Below, in pieces: positions 20,161 through 32,537 of a DNA stretch of 64,000 bases. The position numbers and the translations under genes are program-made. Below the pieces are notes generated by a model. It made no database searches. It was not told where the DNA came from and saw nothing but the letters and a program-made list of their open reading frames with translations. Location of the stretch: the NCBI RefSeq assembly GCF_902459555.1, contig NZ_CABPSM010000001.1:62001-126000 (forward strand). The letters run 5' to 3'. Numbering within the stretch: the stretch's first letter is position 1; the number at the start of each line of letters is the position of its first letter. Source of the DNA: Pandoraea horticolens (GTDB lineage Bacteria; Pseudomonadota; Gammaproteobacteria; Burkholderiales; Burkholderiaceae).

Positions 20161-21030
20161 ATGTACGAAATCCTGCGTGACTGCCCGGCTCCGGCCAAGC
20201 TGAACCTGTTCCTGCACATCGTGGGACGCCGGCCCAATGGCTATCACGAGTTGCAAACCGTCTTCCAACTGATCGACTGGGCCGATACGCTGCATTTCGA
20301 GCGCCGGAGCGATGCCCGGATCGTGCACACGAACCCGCTGCCGGGCGTGCCGCCGGAGACCGATCTGACCGTGCGGGCGGCCCGTTTGCTTCAGGAACAT
20401 TGCGGTGTGCACTTCGGCGTGGACATCGCCATCGAGAAGCGGCTGCCGGCCGGCGGCGGTATCGGCGGCGGCAGCTCCGATGCCGCGACGACATTGCTCG
20501 CACTCAATCGCATGTGGCAACTCGATCTGCCACGCGCAGAACTCCAGACGCTCGCATTGAAGCTCGGCGCCGATGTGCCGTTTTTCGTTTTCGGCCGCAA
20601 TGCCTTTGCCGAGGGACTGGGCGAGGAGTTGTACGCGGTGGATTTGCCGCAGCGACACTTCCTCGTTGTGAACCCGCGCGTACACGTCGCGACAGACAAA
20701 ATATTTCGTGATCCCCTGTTGACAAGGGATACGAAGATCGTCACAATGGCGTTCTTTCTTGAGCACGCCAGCAAAAATTTGCTCGAAACGGATGAAATTT
20801 TCCGTAACGACATGCAGGCGGCAGTGACTCGAGAATACGCGGAAGTCGCTGCTGTGATTGACTGGTTCAGAACCTTCACCATGGCACGCATGACAGGATC
20901 TGGCGCCAGCGTGTTTGCCGTATTCGACACGAAGGCAGAAGCAGAAGCCGCATGCAAGCGATTGCCGGAACGCTGGCTCGGTCAAGTGACCACCAGCCTG
21001 GCCGAACATCCGATGTTCGGATTCGCGTGA
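20161..21030 (+). CDS. ispE: 4-diphosphocytidyl-2-C-methyl-D-erythritol kinase
   Basis: A 289-residue GHMP kinase that phosphorylates CDP-ME in the MEP isoprenoid pathway. Signatures are [20 protein letters not shown] at the N-terminus (catalytic Lys), the ATP loop [17 protein letters not shown] near residue 97 and [13 protein letters not shown] near 243. The final third (from about 20690) has markedly lower GC codon use and contains a consensus-like promoter at 20719-20747. About 250 bp without a gene separate it from lolB. Confidence 0.95.
   Translation: MYEILRDCPAPAKLNLFLHIVGRRPNGYHELQTVFQLIDWADTLHFERRSDARIVHTNPLPGVPPETDLTVRAARLLQEHCGVHFGVDIAIEKRLPAGGGIGGGSSDAATTLLALNRMWQLDLPRAELQTLALKLGADVPFFVFGRNAFAEGLGEELYAVDLPQRHFLVVNPRVHVATDKIFRDPLLTRDTKIVTMAFFLEHASKNLLETDEIFRNDMQAAVTREYAEVAAVIDWFRTFTMARMTGSGASVFAVFDTKAEAEAACKRLPERWLGQVTTSLAEHPMFGFA
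20719..20747 (+). promoter_or_regulatory. Sigma-70 type promoter inside ispE, facing tRNA-Gln and prs
   Basis: A perfect TTGACA (20719-20724) is followed after exactly 17 bases by CACAAT (20742-20747). It lies in the last third of ispE and would start a transcript about 330 bases before the tRNA-Gln. Codon use around it departs from the rest of ispE, as expected if the DNA also has a promoter function. Confidence 0.6.
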
Positions 21031-21084
21031 AATGGTTTTACTTTGTTGCGTTTCCTACGACGCAGCAAGGGCATCGGTTAGTGT

Positions 21085-21161
21085 AGGGGAGTCGCCAAGT
21101 TGGTTAAGGCACCGGATTTTGATTCCGGCATACGAGGGTTCGAGTCCTTCCTCCCCTGCCA
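21085..21161 (+). tRNA. tRNA-Gln (anticodon TTG)
   Basis: A full cloverleaf: acceptor AGGGGAG (21085-21091) pairs with CTCCCCT (21151-21157). The anticodon stem CCGGA/TCCGG closes the loop TTTTGAT with anticodon TTG. The T-arm has GGGTTCGAGTCC. Discriminator G and a genomically encoded CCA (21159-21161) end the gene. The variable arm is short. It lies between ispE and prs, a common beta-proteobacterial arrangement, and may be cotranscribed with both. Confidence 0.96.
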
Positions 21162-21210
21162 ATTTCTCTGTCGCGCAGTGTCAGCATTCAAACGTTCCGC
21201 AGGTAGCCAG

Positions 21211-22158
21211 ATGAGTAGTGATAACCTAATGGTATTCACCGGGAACGCCAATCCCGCCCTGGCCCAAGCGGTCGTCGACACTCTCGGTATTCCGCTCGGC
21301 AAGGCAATGGCGAGCCGGTTCTCCGACGGTGAAATTCAGGTCGAAATCCAGGAAAACGTGCGTGGCAAGGATGTCTTTGTCCTCCAGTCGACGTGCGCTC
21401 CGACCAACGACAATCTGATGGAACTGATGATCATGGTCGACGCGCTCAAGCGCGCTTCTGCCGGCCGGATCACCGCTGCCATCCCGTATTTCGGCTATGC
21501 CCGTCAGGATCGTCGTCCCCGTTCGGCGCGTGTGGCGATCTCGGCAAAGGTCGTAGCCAACATGCTGCAAATCGCAGGCGTCGAGCGCATCATCACGATG
21601 GACCTGCATGCCGACCAGATTCAGGGTTTCTTCGATATCCCGGTCGACAACATTTATGCTTCGCCGCTACTACTTGCAGACGTGCGCGGGCAGGACCACG
21701 AAAACCTGCTGGTGGTGTCGCCAGACGTTGGCGGTGTGGTGCGTGCTCGTGCGCTCGCAAAGCAACTGCACTGCGATCTGGCCATCATCGACAAGCGCCG
21801 TCCGAAGGCCAACGTGGCCGAAGTGATGAACGTCATCGGGGAAGTCGAAGGCCGTACGTGCGTCATCATGGATGACATGGTCGACACCGCCGGCACGCTC
21901 TGCAAGGCAGCGCAAGTGCTAAAGGCGCGTGGCGCACAGAAGGTTTATGCGTACTGCACGCACCCGGTGCTTTCCGGTGGTGCCGCGGCGCGTATCAACG
22001 CCTCGGAGCTGGACGAAGTGGTCGTGACGGATACGATTCCGCTGCGCGACGACTCGAAGGGCGGCAAGATTCGCCAGTTGAGCTGCGCCAATCTGCTCGC
22101 CGAAACGTTCTCGCGTATTCGTCGCGGCGACTCGGTGATGTCGCTGTTCGCGGAATAA
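21211..22158 (+). CDS. prs: Ribose-phosphate pyrophosphokinase
   Basis: A 315-residue cytosolic enzyme making PRPP from ribose-5-phosphate and ATP for nucleotides, His, Trp and NAD. Signatures are [20 protein letters not shown], the metal-binding [18 protein letters not shown] near residue 130 and the PRPP loop [17 protein letters not shown] near 220. The ATG at 21211 matches family starts ([14 protein letters not shown]). The frame runs open through the tRNA, but that extension is spurious. Confidence 0.97.
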   Translation: MSSDNLMVFTGNANPALAQAVVDTLGIPLGKAMASRFSDGEIQVEIQENVRGKDVFVLQSTCAPTNDNLMELMIMVDALKRASAGRITAAIPYFGYARQDRRPRSARVAISAKVVANMLQIAGVERIITMDLHADQIQGFFDIPVDNIYASPLLLADVRGQDHENLLVVSPDVGGVVRARALAKQLHCDLAIIDKRRPKANVAEVMNVIGEVEGRTCVIMDDMVDTAGTLCKAAQVLKARGAQKVYAYCTHPVLSGGAAARINASELDEVVVTDTIPLRDDSKGGKIRQLSCANLLAETFSRIRRGDSVMSLFAE

Positions 22159-22179
22159 GCGTCCGGTAGAATTTTGCGG

Positions 22180-22203
22180 CGGCGCCTGTGTGGCGCCGTT
22201 GTT
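22180..22203 (+). terminator. Hairpin terminator after prs
   Basis: CGGCGCC (22180-22186) pairs perfectly with GGCGCCG (22192-22198) across TGTGT, followed by TTGTT. It probably terminates the prs transcript partially; rplY follows 110 bases later. Confidence 0.65.
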
Positions 22204-22313
22204 ATGTCGGCGGGGAGCATCTCCCCGCCTTTGTCGTTCCTGAAGCCTGCGTTTTTTGGCATGATCTTCGGGAAGAAATCGCTGCCTGGTCGCGGGCAGT
22301 ACAAGGAGTTGTT

Positions 22314-22934
22314 ATGAAAGTCGTCGCTTTTGAGCGTAATCTGCAAGGTACGGGTGCGAGCCGCCGCCTGCGCAATGCCGGTAAGACCGCGGGCATCGTG
22401 TACGGTGGTAATGTCGATCCGAAGCTGATCGAACTCGATCACAACGCCCTGTGGCACGCCCTCCGCAAGGAAGCTTTCCACTCGTCGATTCTCGAGCTGG
22501 AAATCGCTGGCAAGACCGAACAAGTGCTGCTGCGCGATGTGCAGTACCACCCGTTCAAGCAACTGGTTCTGCACGTGGATTTCCAACGTGTCGACCCGAA
22601 CAAGTCGATCCACATGAAGGTGCCCCTGCACTTCCTGGGTGCTGAGAACGCCCCGGCCGTGAAGCTGGCTTCGAACGTGATCAGCCACACCATGAACGAA
22701 CTGGACATCAACTGCCTGCCGGGCAAGCTGCCGGAATTCCTGGAAGTTGACCTGTCGAAGCTGGAAGCCGGTCAATCGGTGCATGCCAAGGACGTCAAGC
22801 TGCCCGCCGGTGTGACGCTGACGCTGCACGTCGAGCAAGAAAACCCGGCAGTGGCGCAAGCCGTTCAACCGGCTGGTGTTGCTGCTGACGAAGCGGCTGC
22901 CCCGGCTGCCGAAGGCGAAACGCCGGCTGCCTAA
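22314..22934 (+). CDS. rplY: 50S ribosomal protein L25/general stress protein Ctc
   Basis: A 206-residue protein of the long (Ctc/TL5) class. An N-terminal 5S-rRNA-binding L25 domain (about residues 4-90, with [10 protein letters not shown]) is followed by a beta-domain to about 180. An Ala-rich tail of about 25 residues completes it. AAGGAG precedes the ATG at 22314. Codon use is highly biased, as for other ribosomal genes. It lies between prs and pth, the conserved order. Confidence 0.96.
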   Translation: MKVVAFERNLQGTGASRRLRNAGKTAGIVYGGNVDPKLIELDHNALWHALRKEAFHSSILELEIAGKTEQVLLRDVQYHPFKQLVLHVDFQRVDPNKSIHMKVPLHFLGAENAPAVKLASNVISHTMNELDINCLPGKLPEFLEVDLSKLEAGQSVHAKDVKLPAGVTLTLHVEQENPAVAQAVQPAGVAADEAAAPAAEGETPAA

Positions 22935-22974
22935 GCCTAGTGCGTTAGCTTTCAGCGGCGACGCTGGACGCAAG

Positions 22975-23008
22975 ACCCGCCGCGACATCATGTCCGGCGG
23001 GTTTTTTA
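22975..23008 (+). terminator. Rho-independent terminator after rplY
   Basis: ACCCGCC (22975-22981) pairs with GGCGGGT (22996-23002) and is followed by TTTTTT. It separates rplY from pth. Confidence 0.85.
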
Positions 23009-23058
23009 TTGGCGGTGCGTAGACCTGACGGCGAGCGCGCCAAGATCCTGATACCGAA

Positions 23059-23655
23059 ATGATCAAGCTGATCGTAGGGCTCGGCAATCCGGGCGCCGAA
23101 TATACAGCGACGCGTCACAATGCCGGCTTCTGGTTCGTCGACGCGCTGGCGCAGCAATGCGGCGCATCGCTCACGAACCAGAAGAACTTCCACGGTTTCG
23201 CTGCGCGTGCGCGCATCGCCGGTCAGGAAGTGTGGCTGCTCGAGCCGCAGACTTTCATGAACCGTTCGGGGCAGTCGGTCGTCGCGCTCGCGCGCTTCTA
23301 TAAGATCCTGCCGGACGAGATTCTTGCCGTGCACGACGAACTGGATCTGCTGCCCGGCAGCGTGAAGCTCAAGCGGGGTGGCGGCAGCGGCGGTCACAAC
23401 GGCCTGAAAGACATTGCCGCACACCTGACGACGCCCGAATTCTGGCGCCTGCGCCTGGGCATCGGCCACCCCCGCACACTGCAACCGGCGGGCAGCCAGC
23501 AGCAGGTGGTGGACTTCGTGCTCAAGCCGCCACGCAAGGAAGAGCAAGCGCAGATCGACGACGCGATGTCGCGCTCGCTCGACGTCGTCGATCTGGTCGT
23601 CAAAGGCGACATGGAAAAGGCGATGATGCGTCTGCACGCCACGCCGGGGAAGTAA
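23059..23655 (+). CDS. pth: Peptidyl-tRNA hydrolase
   Basis: A 198-residue enzyme that recycles peptidyl-tRNA released from ribosomes. It starts [20 protein letters not shown] with the catalytic His in [11 protein letters not shown] (residue 20). It continues with [12 protein letters not shown], the catalytic Asp in [10 protein letters not shown] and [13 protein letters not shown]. All active-site residues are present and the length is normal. It faces the ferredoxin gene tail-to-tail. Confidence 0.96.
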   Translation: MIKLIVGLGNPGAEYTATRHNAGFWFVDALAQQCGASLTNQKNFHGFAARARIAGQEVWLLEPQTFMNRSGQSVVALARFYKILPDEILAVHDELDLLPGSVKLKRGGGSGGHNGLKDIAAHLTTPEFWRLRLGIGHPRTLQPAGSQQQVVDFVLKPPRKEEQAQIDDAMSRSLDVVDLVVKGDMEKAMMRLHATPGK

Positions 23656-23665
23656 GACGAAGCAG

Positions 23666-23688
23666 AAAAATGAGCGGCTATTCGCCGC

Positions 23689-23691
<3 letters not shown>
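23666..23691 (-). terminator. Terminator of the rsmD-coaD-ferredoxin unit
   Basis: On the minus strand TGAGCGGC (23691-23684) pairs with GCCGCTCA (23678-23671) around five bases, followed by TTTTT. The hairpin begins with the TGA stop codon of the ferredoxin gene itself. Confidence 0.8.
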
Positions 23692-23976
<285 letters not shown>

Positions 23977-24010
23977 TCAGCCGTCAGGCACCGACCGGCG
24001 CGCACGATAC

Positions 24011-25154
<1,144 letters not shown>

Positions 25155-25426
25155 ACCGTCCTCCGCGACACAGCCCTGCCGATTGCACCGCCACCGGGGC
25201 GAAAATGAGTTCGCGCGCATCGCTGCGCACACCAGAAATCCAAAATCATGACATTTCACGCTACATTGTTGAGGCGAAACATACCACATCGCCCGCAATG
25301 GCCGCCTCATAGGGGCACGCAATCTGTCAGGCGATGCGTCAGCCCCGGCGGGCCGGTGTCAGACAATGCGCAGATGCCGCACGAGGAACTCGCCCAGCCA
25401 CTCAACAGGAAACCGCCCGACTTGCC

Positions 25427-26344
25427 ATGACCGATGCCGCCATCGAGGTAACCGAACTATGCAAGGCCTACGACGGCCGCCCCGTCGTCGATCACCTGTC
25501 GCTGCGCGTGGCGCCGGGCGAATGCTTCGGTCTGCTCGGACCTAACGGGGCCGGCAAGACCACCACCTTGCGTATGCTGCTGGGACTGGTCACCCCCGAC
25601 GCCGGTGAAATCCGCCTCGGCGGCATGCCCATCCCGCGACTGGCGCCGCAGGCGCGGCGCCACGTCGGTGTCGTGCCGCAATTCGACAATCTGGACCCCG
25701 ACTTCACCGTGCGCGAGAACCTCGCGGTGTTCGGCCGCTATTTTGGGCTCTCTTCGGCTGACCTTCGCGAGCGCGTGCCCGCCCTGCTCGCGTTTGCGCG
25801 TCTCGAATCGAAAGCGAATGCCCGCGTCAGCCAGCTCTCGGGCGGCATGAAACGACGTCTCACCCTTGCCCGTGCCCTCGTCAACAATCCGGATCTGCTG
25901 ATACTCGACGAGCCGACCACCGGTCTCGACCCGCAAGCCCGGCACTTGATCTGGGAGCGGCTCAAATCGCTGATGAACGAGGGCAAGACGATTCTGCTCA
26001 CGACCCACTTCATGGAAGAAGCCGAGCGCTTGTGTCATCGCCTCTGCGTGATCGATAACGGCCGCAAGATCGCCGAGGGCACGCCGCCCGACCTCGTCGC
26101 CCGGGAGATCGGCTGCGACGTCGTAGAGGTGTTCGGCGACGTGCCTCAGGCGTTGCTCGCCCGGCTCGCTCCGCTCACCGAACGCCTCGAAACCAGCGGC
26201 GAGACCCACTTCTGCTATGTGCGCGACGCCGTCCCGGTCGTGAACGCGCTGCAAGATCAGCCCGGTGTGCGCTATCTGCATCGGCGCGCCAATCTGGAGG
26301 ACGTCTTCCTCAAACTCACGGGACGGGAGATGCGCGATGACTGA
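25427..26344 (+). CDS. NodI-like ABC exporter ATP-binding protein
   Basis: A 305-residue ATPase with Walker [21 protein letters not shown] near residue 40, Q-loop [16 protein letters not shown], signature LSGGMKRRL and Walker [21 protein letters not shown] roughly 90-residue C-terminal regulatory region follows. [15 protein letters not shown] and [10 protein letters not shown] are typical of NodI and related drug or lipo-oligosaccharide exporters. Non-symbiotic Burkholderiales carry such pairs of unknown substrate. It overlaps the permease gene by eight bases and is clearly cotranslated with it. Confidence 0.9.
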   Translation: MTDAAIEVTELCKAYDGRPVVDHLSLRVAPGECFGLLGPNGAGKTTTLRMLLGLVTPDAGEIRLGGMPIPRLAPQARRHVGVVPQFDNLDPDFTVRENLAVFGRYFGLSSADLRERVPALLAFARLESKANARVSQLSGGMKRRLTLARALVNNPDLLILDEPTTGLDPQARHLIWERLKSLMNEGKTILLTTHFMEEAERLCHRLCVIDNGRKIAEGTPPDLVAREIGCDVVEVFGDVPQALLARLAPLTERLETSGETHFCYVRDAVPVVNALQDQPGVRYLHRRANLEDVFLKLTGREMRDD

Positions 26345-27221
26345 ACACGATCGACACGGCCCCGGTAGTTCAGCCCACGCGGAAGGCGCCGCTGCCGCCA
26401 CGGCGAGTGCACCTCGCGCCGCCTCTCCGAAGGGACATCCTCCCGACGCGCCCCGCTATCTCCCGGGGATCACGCCGTGGACGGGCGTCTGGCGGCGCAA
26501 CTTCCTCGTATGGCGCAAGCTCGCCATTGCGTCGATGTTCGGCAATCTGGCCGACCCGATGATCTACCTCTTCGGGCTGGGATTCGGCCTCGGGATGATG
26601 GTCGGCGAAGTCGACGGCACCTCGTACATCGCGTTTCTCGCCGCAGGTACGGTGGGGTCGAGCGTGATGTTTTCCGCGAGCTTCGAATCGATGTATTCGG
26701 GCTTCTCACGCATGCACGTTCAGCGCACATGGGAAGCGTTGATGCACACGCCGCTCACATTGGGCGATGTGGTGCTTGGTGAAGTCGTATGGGCTGCCAG
26801 CAAGGCGGTGCTCTCGGGCCTCGCCATTCTGGTGGTGGCCTGCGTACTCGGCTATGCGCGCATCGACAGCCTGCCCATGGTGTTGCCAGCGGTTCTGCTC
26901 GCGGGTCTGGCGTTCGCGAGTCTGGCGATGGTGATGACGGCGCTCGCACCGAGCTACGACTTCTTCATGTTCTACCAGACGCTCGTGATGACCCCGATGT
27001 TGCTGCTCTCCGGCGTGTTCTTCCCGCTGTCGCAACTCCCGGCAGCGGCACGTCACGTGACGGAGTGGTTGCCGCTCGCCCATGCCGTCGCGCTGATCCG
27101 TCCGGCCATGCTCGGACGCGCCATCGATCTGCCGTGGTCGCACGCCGGTGCGCTTGCCCTATACGCCATCGTCGGATTCGCGGTCGCACTGGTGTTACTG
27201 CGCCGGCGGATTCTCCGGTAA
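26337..27221 (+). CDS. NodJ-like ABC exporter permease
   Basis: A 294-residue inner-membrane permease of the ABC-2 type. A polar Ala-rich N-terminus of about 45 residues is followed by six hydrophobic segments. [20 protein letters not shown] and [14 protein letters not shown] mark the first two. [17 protein letters not shown] precedes the last helices, as in NodJ/DrrB. It pairs with the overlapping NodI-like ATPase to export an unknown compound. A strong terminator lies 39 bases after the stop. Confidence 0.9.
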   Translation: MTEHDRHGPGSSAHAEGAAAATASAPRAASPKGHPPDAPRYLPGITPWTGVWRRNFLVWRKLAIASMFGNLADPMIYLFGLGFGLGMMVGEVDGTSYIAFLAAGTVGSSVMFSASFESMYSGFSRMHVQRTWEALMHTPLTLGDVVLGEVVWAASKAVLSGLAILVVACVLGYARIDSLPMVLPAVLLAGLAFASLAMVMTALAPSYDFFMFYQTLVMTPMLLLSGVFFPLSQLPAAARHVTEWLPLAHAVALIRPAMLGRAIDLPWSHAGALALYAIVGFAVALVLLRRRILR

Positions 27222-27260
27222 CACTCGCAGCGTGTGCGCCACGCGCTTTGTCACCCACGA

Positions 27261-27295
27261 AAAACGGCACCGGGAATCTCCGGTGCCGTTTTTTT
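27261..27295. terminator. Bidirectional rho-independent terminator
   Basis: AAAACGGCACCGG (27261-27273) pairs with CCGGTGCCGTTTT (27280-27292) and is followed by more T. The A-run on the left makes it work for the minus-strand M16 gene as well as for the ABC operon. Confidence 0.92.
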
Positions 27296-27338
27296 CGTTC
27301 ATCGCGCCAATCACGCGACGTGTGCCGCGATACCGCGA

Positions 27339-28778
27339 TTACTTCGCCTTCGCTGCTGCAATGGGCTTGCCGCCCGGCGCAGCAGCGCCAGCGCTGGCCG
27401 CACCGAAGACGTCGTTCGGGCCAACGACCACGGTGACAAGCCGCTCCGGCTGCACGTGACGCACGAAGGCATCCCGTACCTGCGCTGCGGTGACGGCCTG
27501 AACCTTGTCGGTCCATGTGTCCAGGTAATCTAGCGGCAGGTTATAGAAGCCGATGGCGGCAATGTTCGCCAACAGTTTGCGGTTACTGTCGAGGCGTAGC
27601 GGGAAGCCATTGATCAGGTTGTCCTTTGCGGCCTGCATCTCCGCATCGGTCGGCCCGTCCAGCACAAATCTGGCGAGCGTTTCACGCACAACCTTGAGCG
27701 CTTCGGGCGCTTGCTCGCGTCGCGTCTGCAAGCTGATCTCGAAGGGCCCCTCCTGCAACTGCGGAACGAAGCCGCTCGACACGCCGTACGTCAGACCGCG
27801 TTTCTCGCGCACTTCTGCCGTGAGACGCGAGACAAACCCGCCGCCGCCCAGCACGTAGTTCCCCACGAGCAACGGGAAGTAGTCGGGATCGCTTCGGGCC
27901 ACCGATGCCTGTCCGGTCACGATGTGCGCCTGCTCGGCCGGATGCGGCAGATCGATCTGCACCGCGCTGCGCAGCGCCGCCACCGGCGGCATGGTCGGCG
28001 GTGTCACCCCTGCCGGCATTGCATCGATCAGCGTGGCGACGAGCTTCTCCGCCTGCGGACGATCAATGTCGCCGACGATCGTGACGACCGCCCGCTTCGG
28101 GCTGTACATATCCCGGTAGAAGCGCACCACATCTTCGCGCTTCACGGCCTTGACGCTGGCCACCGTCGGACTCACGCCATAAGGATGGCTCCCGTAGATC
28201 GCGCTGCGAAACGCCTTCTCGGCAATCGCTTCGGGCTTCGTGTCGGCTTCGGCAATCGCCGCAGCCAGACGCGCAGCTTCACGCTTGAGCACTAGATCGG
28301 GGAAGGTCGGATGTTGCAGGAACTGCGCCATCGTGCTCACGGCGGCATCGCGCTCGGTCGCCGAGGACAGCGTGCGCATGGTGACGGTCGCGGCGTCGCG
28401 GCCGGCGCTCGTCGACTCCATCGCGCCCACATCGGCAAAGCGGTCGGCAATCTGCGCTTCGCTCAACGCCGGGCGCCCCCCCGCAGCAGACGCCCCGGAA
28501 TCGAGCAGACCTGCCGTGAACAACGCCAGTCCGGACTTGCCCGGCGGATCGTAGCGGCTGCCCGCATCGAAATCGATATTCACGTCGATCATCGGGATCG
28601 AACGACTTTCCACGAGCAGGACCTTGGCGCCCGACGGCGAGACCCAGCGTTGAATCGGCAGCGCCGCCTGGGCGCCAATGGGCATCACCGCCACCAACAC
28701 GCCTGCGGCAACCGAAGCCAGAAGGCCCGTACGCGCAGGCACCGAGAACGCACGCAACAGTGCGGAAATTTTCATCAT
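27339..28778 (-). CDS. M16-family peptidase-like protein, non-catalytic partner
   Basis: A 479-residue secreted protein. A signal peptide of about 38 residues (ends GAQA) is followed by tandem M16 domains. The zinc motif HxxEH is missing: the matching site in the N-terminal domain reads ALFTAGLLDSG. The substrate-binding features of the C-terminal domain remain, such as FVSRLTAEVREKRGLTYGVSS. Such inactive subunits pair with an active M16 subunit, here the gene just upstream (13 bp away, same strand). The probable role is periplasmic peptide degradation; the substrate is unknown. Confidence 0.88.
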   Translation of the reverse strand: MMKISALLRAFSVPARTGLLASVAAGVLVAVMPIGAQAALPIQRWVSPSGAKVLLVESRSIPMIDVNIDFDAGSRYDPPGKSGLALFTAGLLDSGASAAGGRPALSEAQIADRFADVGAMESTSAGRDAATVTMRTLSSATERDAAVSTMAQFLQHPTFPDLVLKREAARLAAAIAEADTKPEAIAEKAFRSAIYGSHPYGVSPTVASVKAVKREDVVRFYRDMYSPKRAVVTIVGDIDRPQAEKLVATLIDAMPAGVTPPTMPPVAALRSAVQIDLPHPAEQAHIVTGQASVARSDPDYFPLLVGNYVLGGGGFVSRLTAEVREKRGLTYGVSSGFVPQLQEGPFEISLQTRREQAPEALKVVRETLARFVLDGPTDAEMQAAKDNLINGFPLRLDSNRKLLANIAAIGFYNLPLDYLDTWTDKVQAVTAAQVRDAFVRHVQPERLVTVVVGPNDVFGAASAGAAAPGGKPIAAAKAK

Positions 28779-28791
28779 CGTGTGGCCTCTC

Positions 28792-30210
28792 TCAGCGCAT
28801 GTTCTTCAGGTCTTCCGCCCCTTGGGCGCGGCGCTTGCGTGTCGCTTCGTCGATCGGCTGCGGCACGAGCGTCGCCACCGTCAGCGACGCGTCGCCGAAA
28901 TACTTGCCGGCCACCGCCTGCACCTGCGCAGGCGTCACCGCCTTCACCTTCTCGAGCATGCGATCGATCTTCCGCCACGAGATTCCCGACATTTCGTTCA
29001 GACCGATTTCCATCGCCTGACCGAAGACAGAATCCCGCTTGTAGATCTGCGAAGCCACCACTTGCGCCTTCACGCGCCCCAGCTCCGCCTCTGTCACGCC
29101 GCGTGCCGCGATGTCGGCCACCTGTGCACGCAACGCCTTCTCGATCTGCTCGGGCGTCTTGCCCTGTGCTGGCGTGCCATCCAGGATAAAGAACTGCGGA
29201 CCACGACCCACGCCGTCATAACCGGCGCCGACATCGTTAGCGATACGTTGCTCGCGCACGAGACGGCTCGTCAGACGCGCATTGGCATAGCCGTCGAGCA
29301 CGGCGGCGAGTACTTGCAGCGCATAGACATCGTCATCCTTCTCGATGTCGGTCAGACGCGGCGCACGCCACGCGAGCATCACGTGCGGATTCTCGGCAGG
29401 CGCTTTTACGAATATCCGGCGTACGCCAAGTTGTGCCGGTTCGTTCTGCGCACGGCGCTCCGGCAACGCACGCTGCTTGAGCGGACCGTAGTACTTCTCG
29501 GCGAGTTGCTTGACCTGCGCCGGGTCCACGTCGCCGCTCACCACCACCACGGCATTGTTCGGTGTGTACCAACGCTCGTACCAGTCGCGCGCGTCCTGCA
29601 CGGTCATGTGCTGCAAGTCGTCCATCCAGCCGACGATCGGGCGACGATAAGGGTTGGCGACGAGCGCCGTGGCCATCAGTTGCTCGTAGAGCAATGCGCG
29701 CGGCTGGTCGTCCGTACGAAGACGGCGCTCCTCCATGACCACTTGGATCTCTTTGGCGAACTCGTCGGCCGTGAGCGCGAGGTTGGCCATGCGATCGGCC
29801 TCAAGACGCATCATCTCCGGCAAGCGGGACTTCTCCGTCTGCTCGAAGTACCCTGTGTAGTCCTTGCTGGTGAACGCATTCTCGCGGCCGCCGAGGGCGG
29901 CGACCTGACGCGAAAACTGGCCCGGCCCGACCGTCTTGGTGCCCTTGAACATCATGTGTTCGAGCGCATGGGCCACCCCCGTCGTGCCATTGAACTCGTC
30001 GAGCGAGCCCGCGCGGTACCAGACCACATGGGCAACCGTCGGTGCCCGATGATCTTCGCGCACGATCAGCCGCAGGCCGTTCGATAGCGTGAATTCCGAA
30101 GTGTTATCCGTCGTTTTGCTGCCCGCGGTGTCCGCAGCATGGCTCAGGCTCATCACACCGGCCAAGGTCAGTCCGACCAAGGCATGTCGCCAGCGCATGG
30201 TTCCCGTCAT
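28792..30210 (-). CDS. M16-family zinc metallopeptidase, catalytic subunit (PqqL-like)
   Basis: A 472-residue secreted peptidase. The signal peptide is within the first 24 residues (ends SHA). The inverted zinc motif HALEH is at about residues 72-76 in GVAHALEHMMFKGTKTV, with the distal Glu in EIQVVMEERR. The C-terminal M16 domain includes NARLTSRLVREQRIANDVG. AGGGGA precedes the ATG at 30210; the frame is open 117 bases further upstream without a ribosome site. It is divergent from ftsY and upstream of the non-catalytic partner, a conserved beta-proteobacterial arrangement. Confidence 0.92.
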   Translation of the reverse strand: MTGTMRWRHALVGLTLAGVMSLSHAADTAGSKTTDNTSEFTLSNGLRLIVREDHRAPTVAHVVWYRAGSLDEFNGTTGVAHALEHMMFKGTKTVGPGQFSRQVAALGGRENAFTSKDYTGYFEQTEKSRLPEMMRLEADRMANLALTADEFAKEIQVVMEERRLRTDDQPRALLYEQLMATALVANPYRRPIVGWMDDLQHMTVQDARDWYERWYTPNNAVVVVSGDVDPAQVKQLAEKYYGPLKQRALPERRAQNEPAQLGVRRIFVKAPAENPHVMLAWRAPRLTDIEKDDDVYALQVLAAVLDGYANARLTSRLVREQRIANDVGAGYDGVGRGPQFFILDGTPAQGKTPEQIEKALRAQVADIAARGVTEAELGRVKAQVVASQIYKRDSVFGQAMEIGLNEMSGISWRKIDRMLEKVKAVTPAQVQAVAGKYFGDASLTVATLVPQPIDEATRKRRAQGAEDLKNMR

Positions 30211-30381
30211 GGATCCCCTTTCGCCCGTCATGGACGTCGATACGCGTCTGATAAAATACGTCGCATTTCCCGCGTCGGAAATCACGACCCGCCCATTGTA
30301 GGGCGTTTTGTGCGACGCGAATGGCAAGACAAATCACAGACGCACGCCGACCGCGCGCGCCCACGTCGAGTTCTTCACCCC

Positions 30382-31788
<1,407 letters not shown>

Positions 31789-31816
31789 ACGCTTCCCGCG
31801 ACACGCGTCACAAGAC

Positions 31817-31855
31817 AAACGGCCCGCCATTTCACATGAGCGGGCCGTTTGCATT
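31817..31855. terminator. Terminator between ftsY and the argO-like gene
   Basis: A perfect 11-base stem AAACGGCCCGC (31817-31827) / GCGGGCCGTTT (31840-31850) with a 12-base loop. It separates two convergent genes and can serve both, although the T-tracts are short. Confidence 0.8.
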
Positions 31856-31902
31856 TTCGGACGACACGGGACGGCCATACATCGCCGCCACCGAACGATA
31901 CG

Positions 31903-32529
31903 TTACAACTGCTGGGCGACGAGTCCTGCGCACAACCCCCACATCATCATGCCGACGATGCCGTCGAGGATCTGCCATGCCCGTGCGCGAGAGAATAGTG
32001 GTGCGAGCAAACGCGCACCGTAGCCAAGGACGGTGAACCACAGCACGGAGGCCGTCATCGCGCCTGCGGCGAACCAGACATTGCCGGGCGACGGCTCACG
32101 CGCCCCGATGCCGCCGAGCAGAATCACCGTATCGAGATAAACGTGAGGATTGAGCAGCGAGAGCATCAGCACAAGTATGAACGCGCGTTGCCACGTCATG
32201 CTCTGCGTGGCCGCGCGGCTGCCATCGGCCTGCAACGCACCCGCTCCGCGAAACGCCGCGTGCCACGCGCGCAGGCCGTACCAGAACAGAAATGCCGCAC
32301 CGCCCCACGTCACTGCCGTGAGAAAGCGCGGATACGCGGCGATGAGCCCGCCCATGCCTGCCACGCCTGCCGCGATCAACCCCATATCGCTGATCGCGCA
32401 CACGGCCACGACCACGCCCACGTGACGCTTCAGAATGCCCTGCCGCAGCACAAATGCGTTCTGCGCCCCGATCGCCATGATGAGGCTGGCGCCCAGCGCC
32501 AGGCCCCGCCAGAAAGCCGGATCGAGCAT
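31903..32529 (-). CDS. LysE/ArgO-family amino acid exporter
   Basis: A 208-residue inner-membrane protein with about six hydrophobic segments. The N-terminal GASLIMAIGAQNAFVLRQGI is the ArgO/LysE signature, and LLNPHVYLDTVILLG marks the middle. This subgroup exports basic amino acids such as arginine and lysine. The ATG at 32529 gives the family N-terminus. It lies nine bases downstream of maiA on the same strand and may be cotranscribed. Confidence 0.9.
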   Translation of the reverse strand: MLDPAFWRGLALGASLIMAIGAQNAFVLRQGILKRHVGVVVAVCAISDMGLIAAGVAGMGGLIAAYPRFLTAVTWGGAAFLFWYGLRAWHAAFRGAGALQADGSRAATQSMTWQRAFILVLMLSLLNPHVYLDTVILLGGIGAREPSPGNVWFAAGAMTASVLWFTVLGYGARLLAPLFSRARAWQILDGIVGMMMWGLCAGLVAQQL

Positions 32530-32537
32530 TGCGGGAC

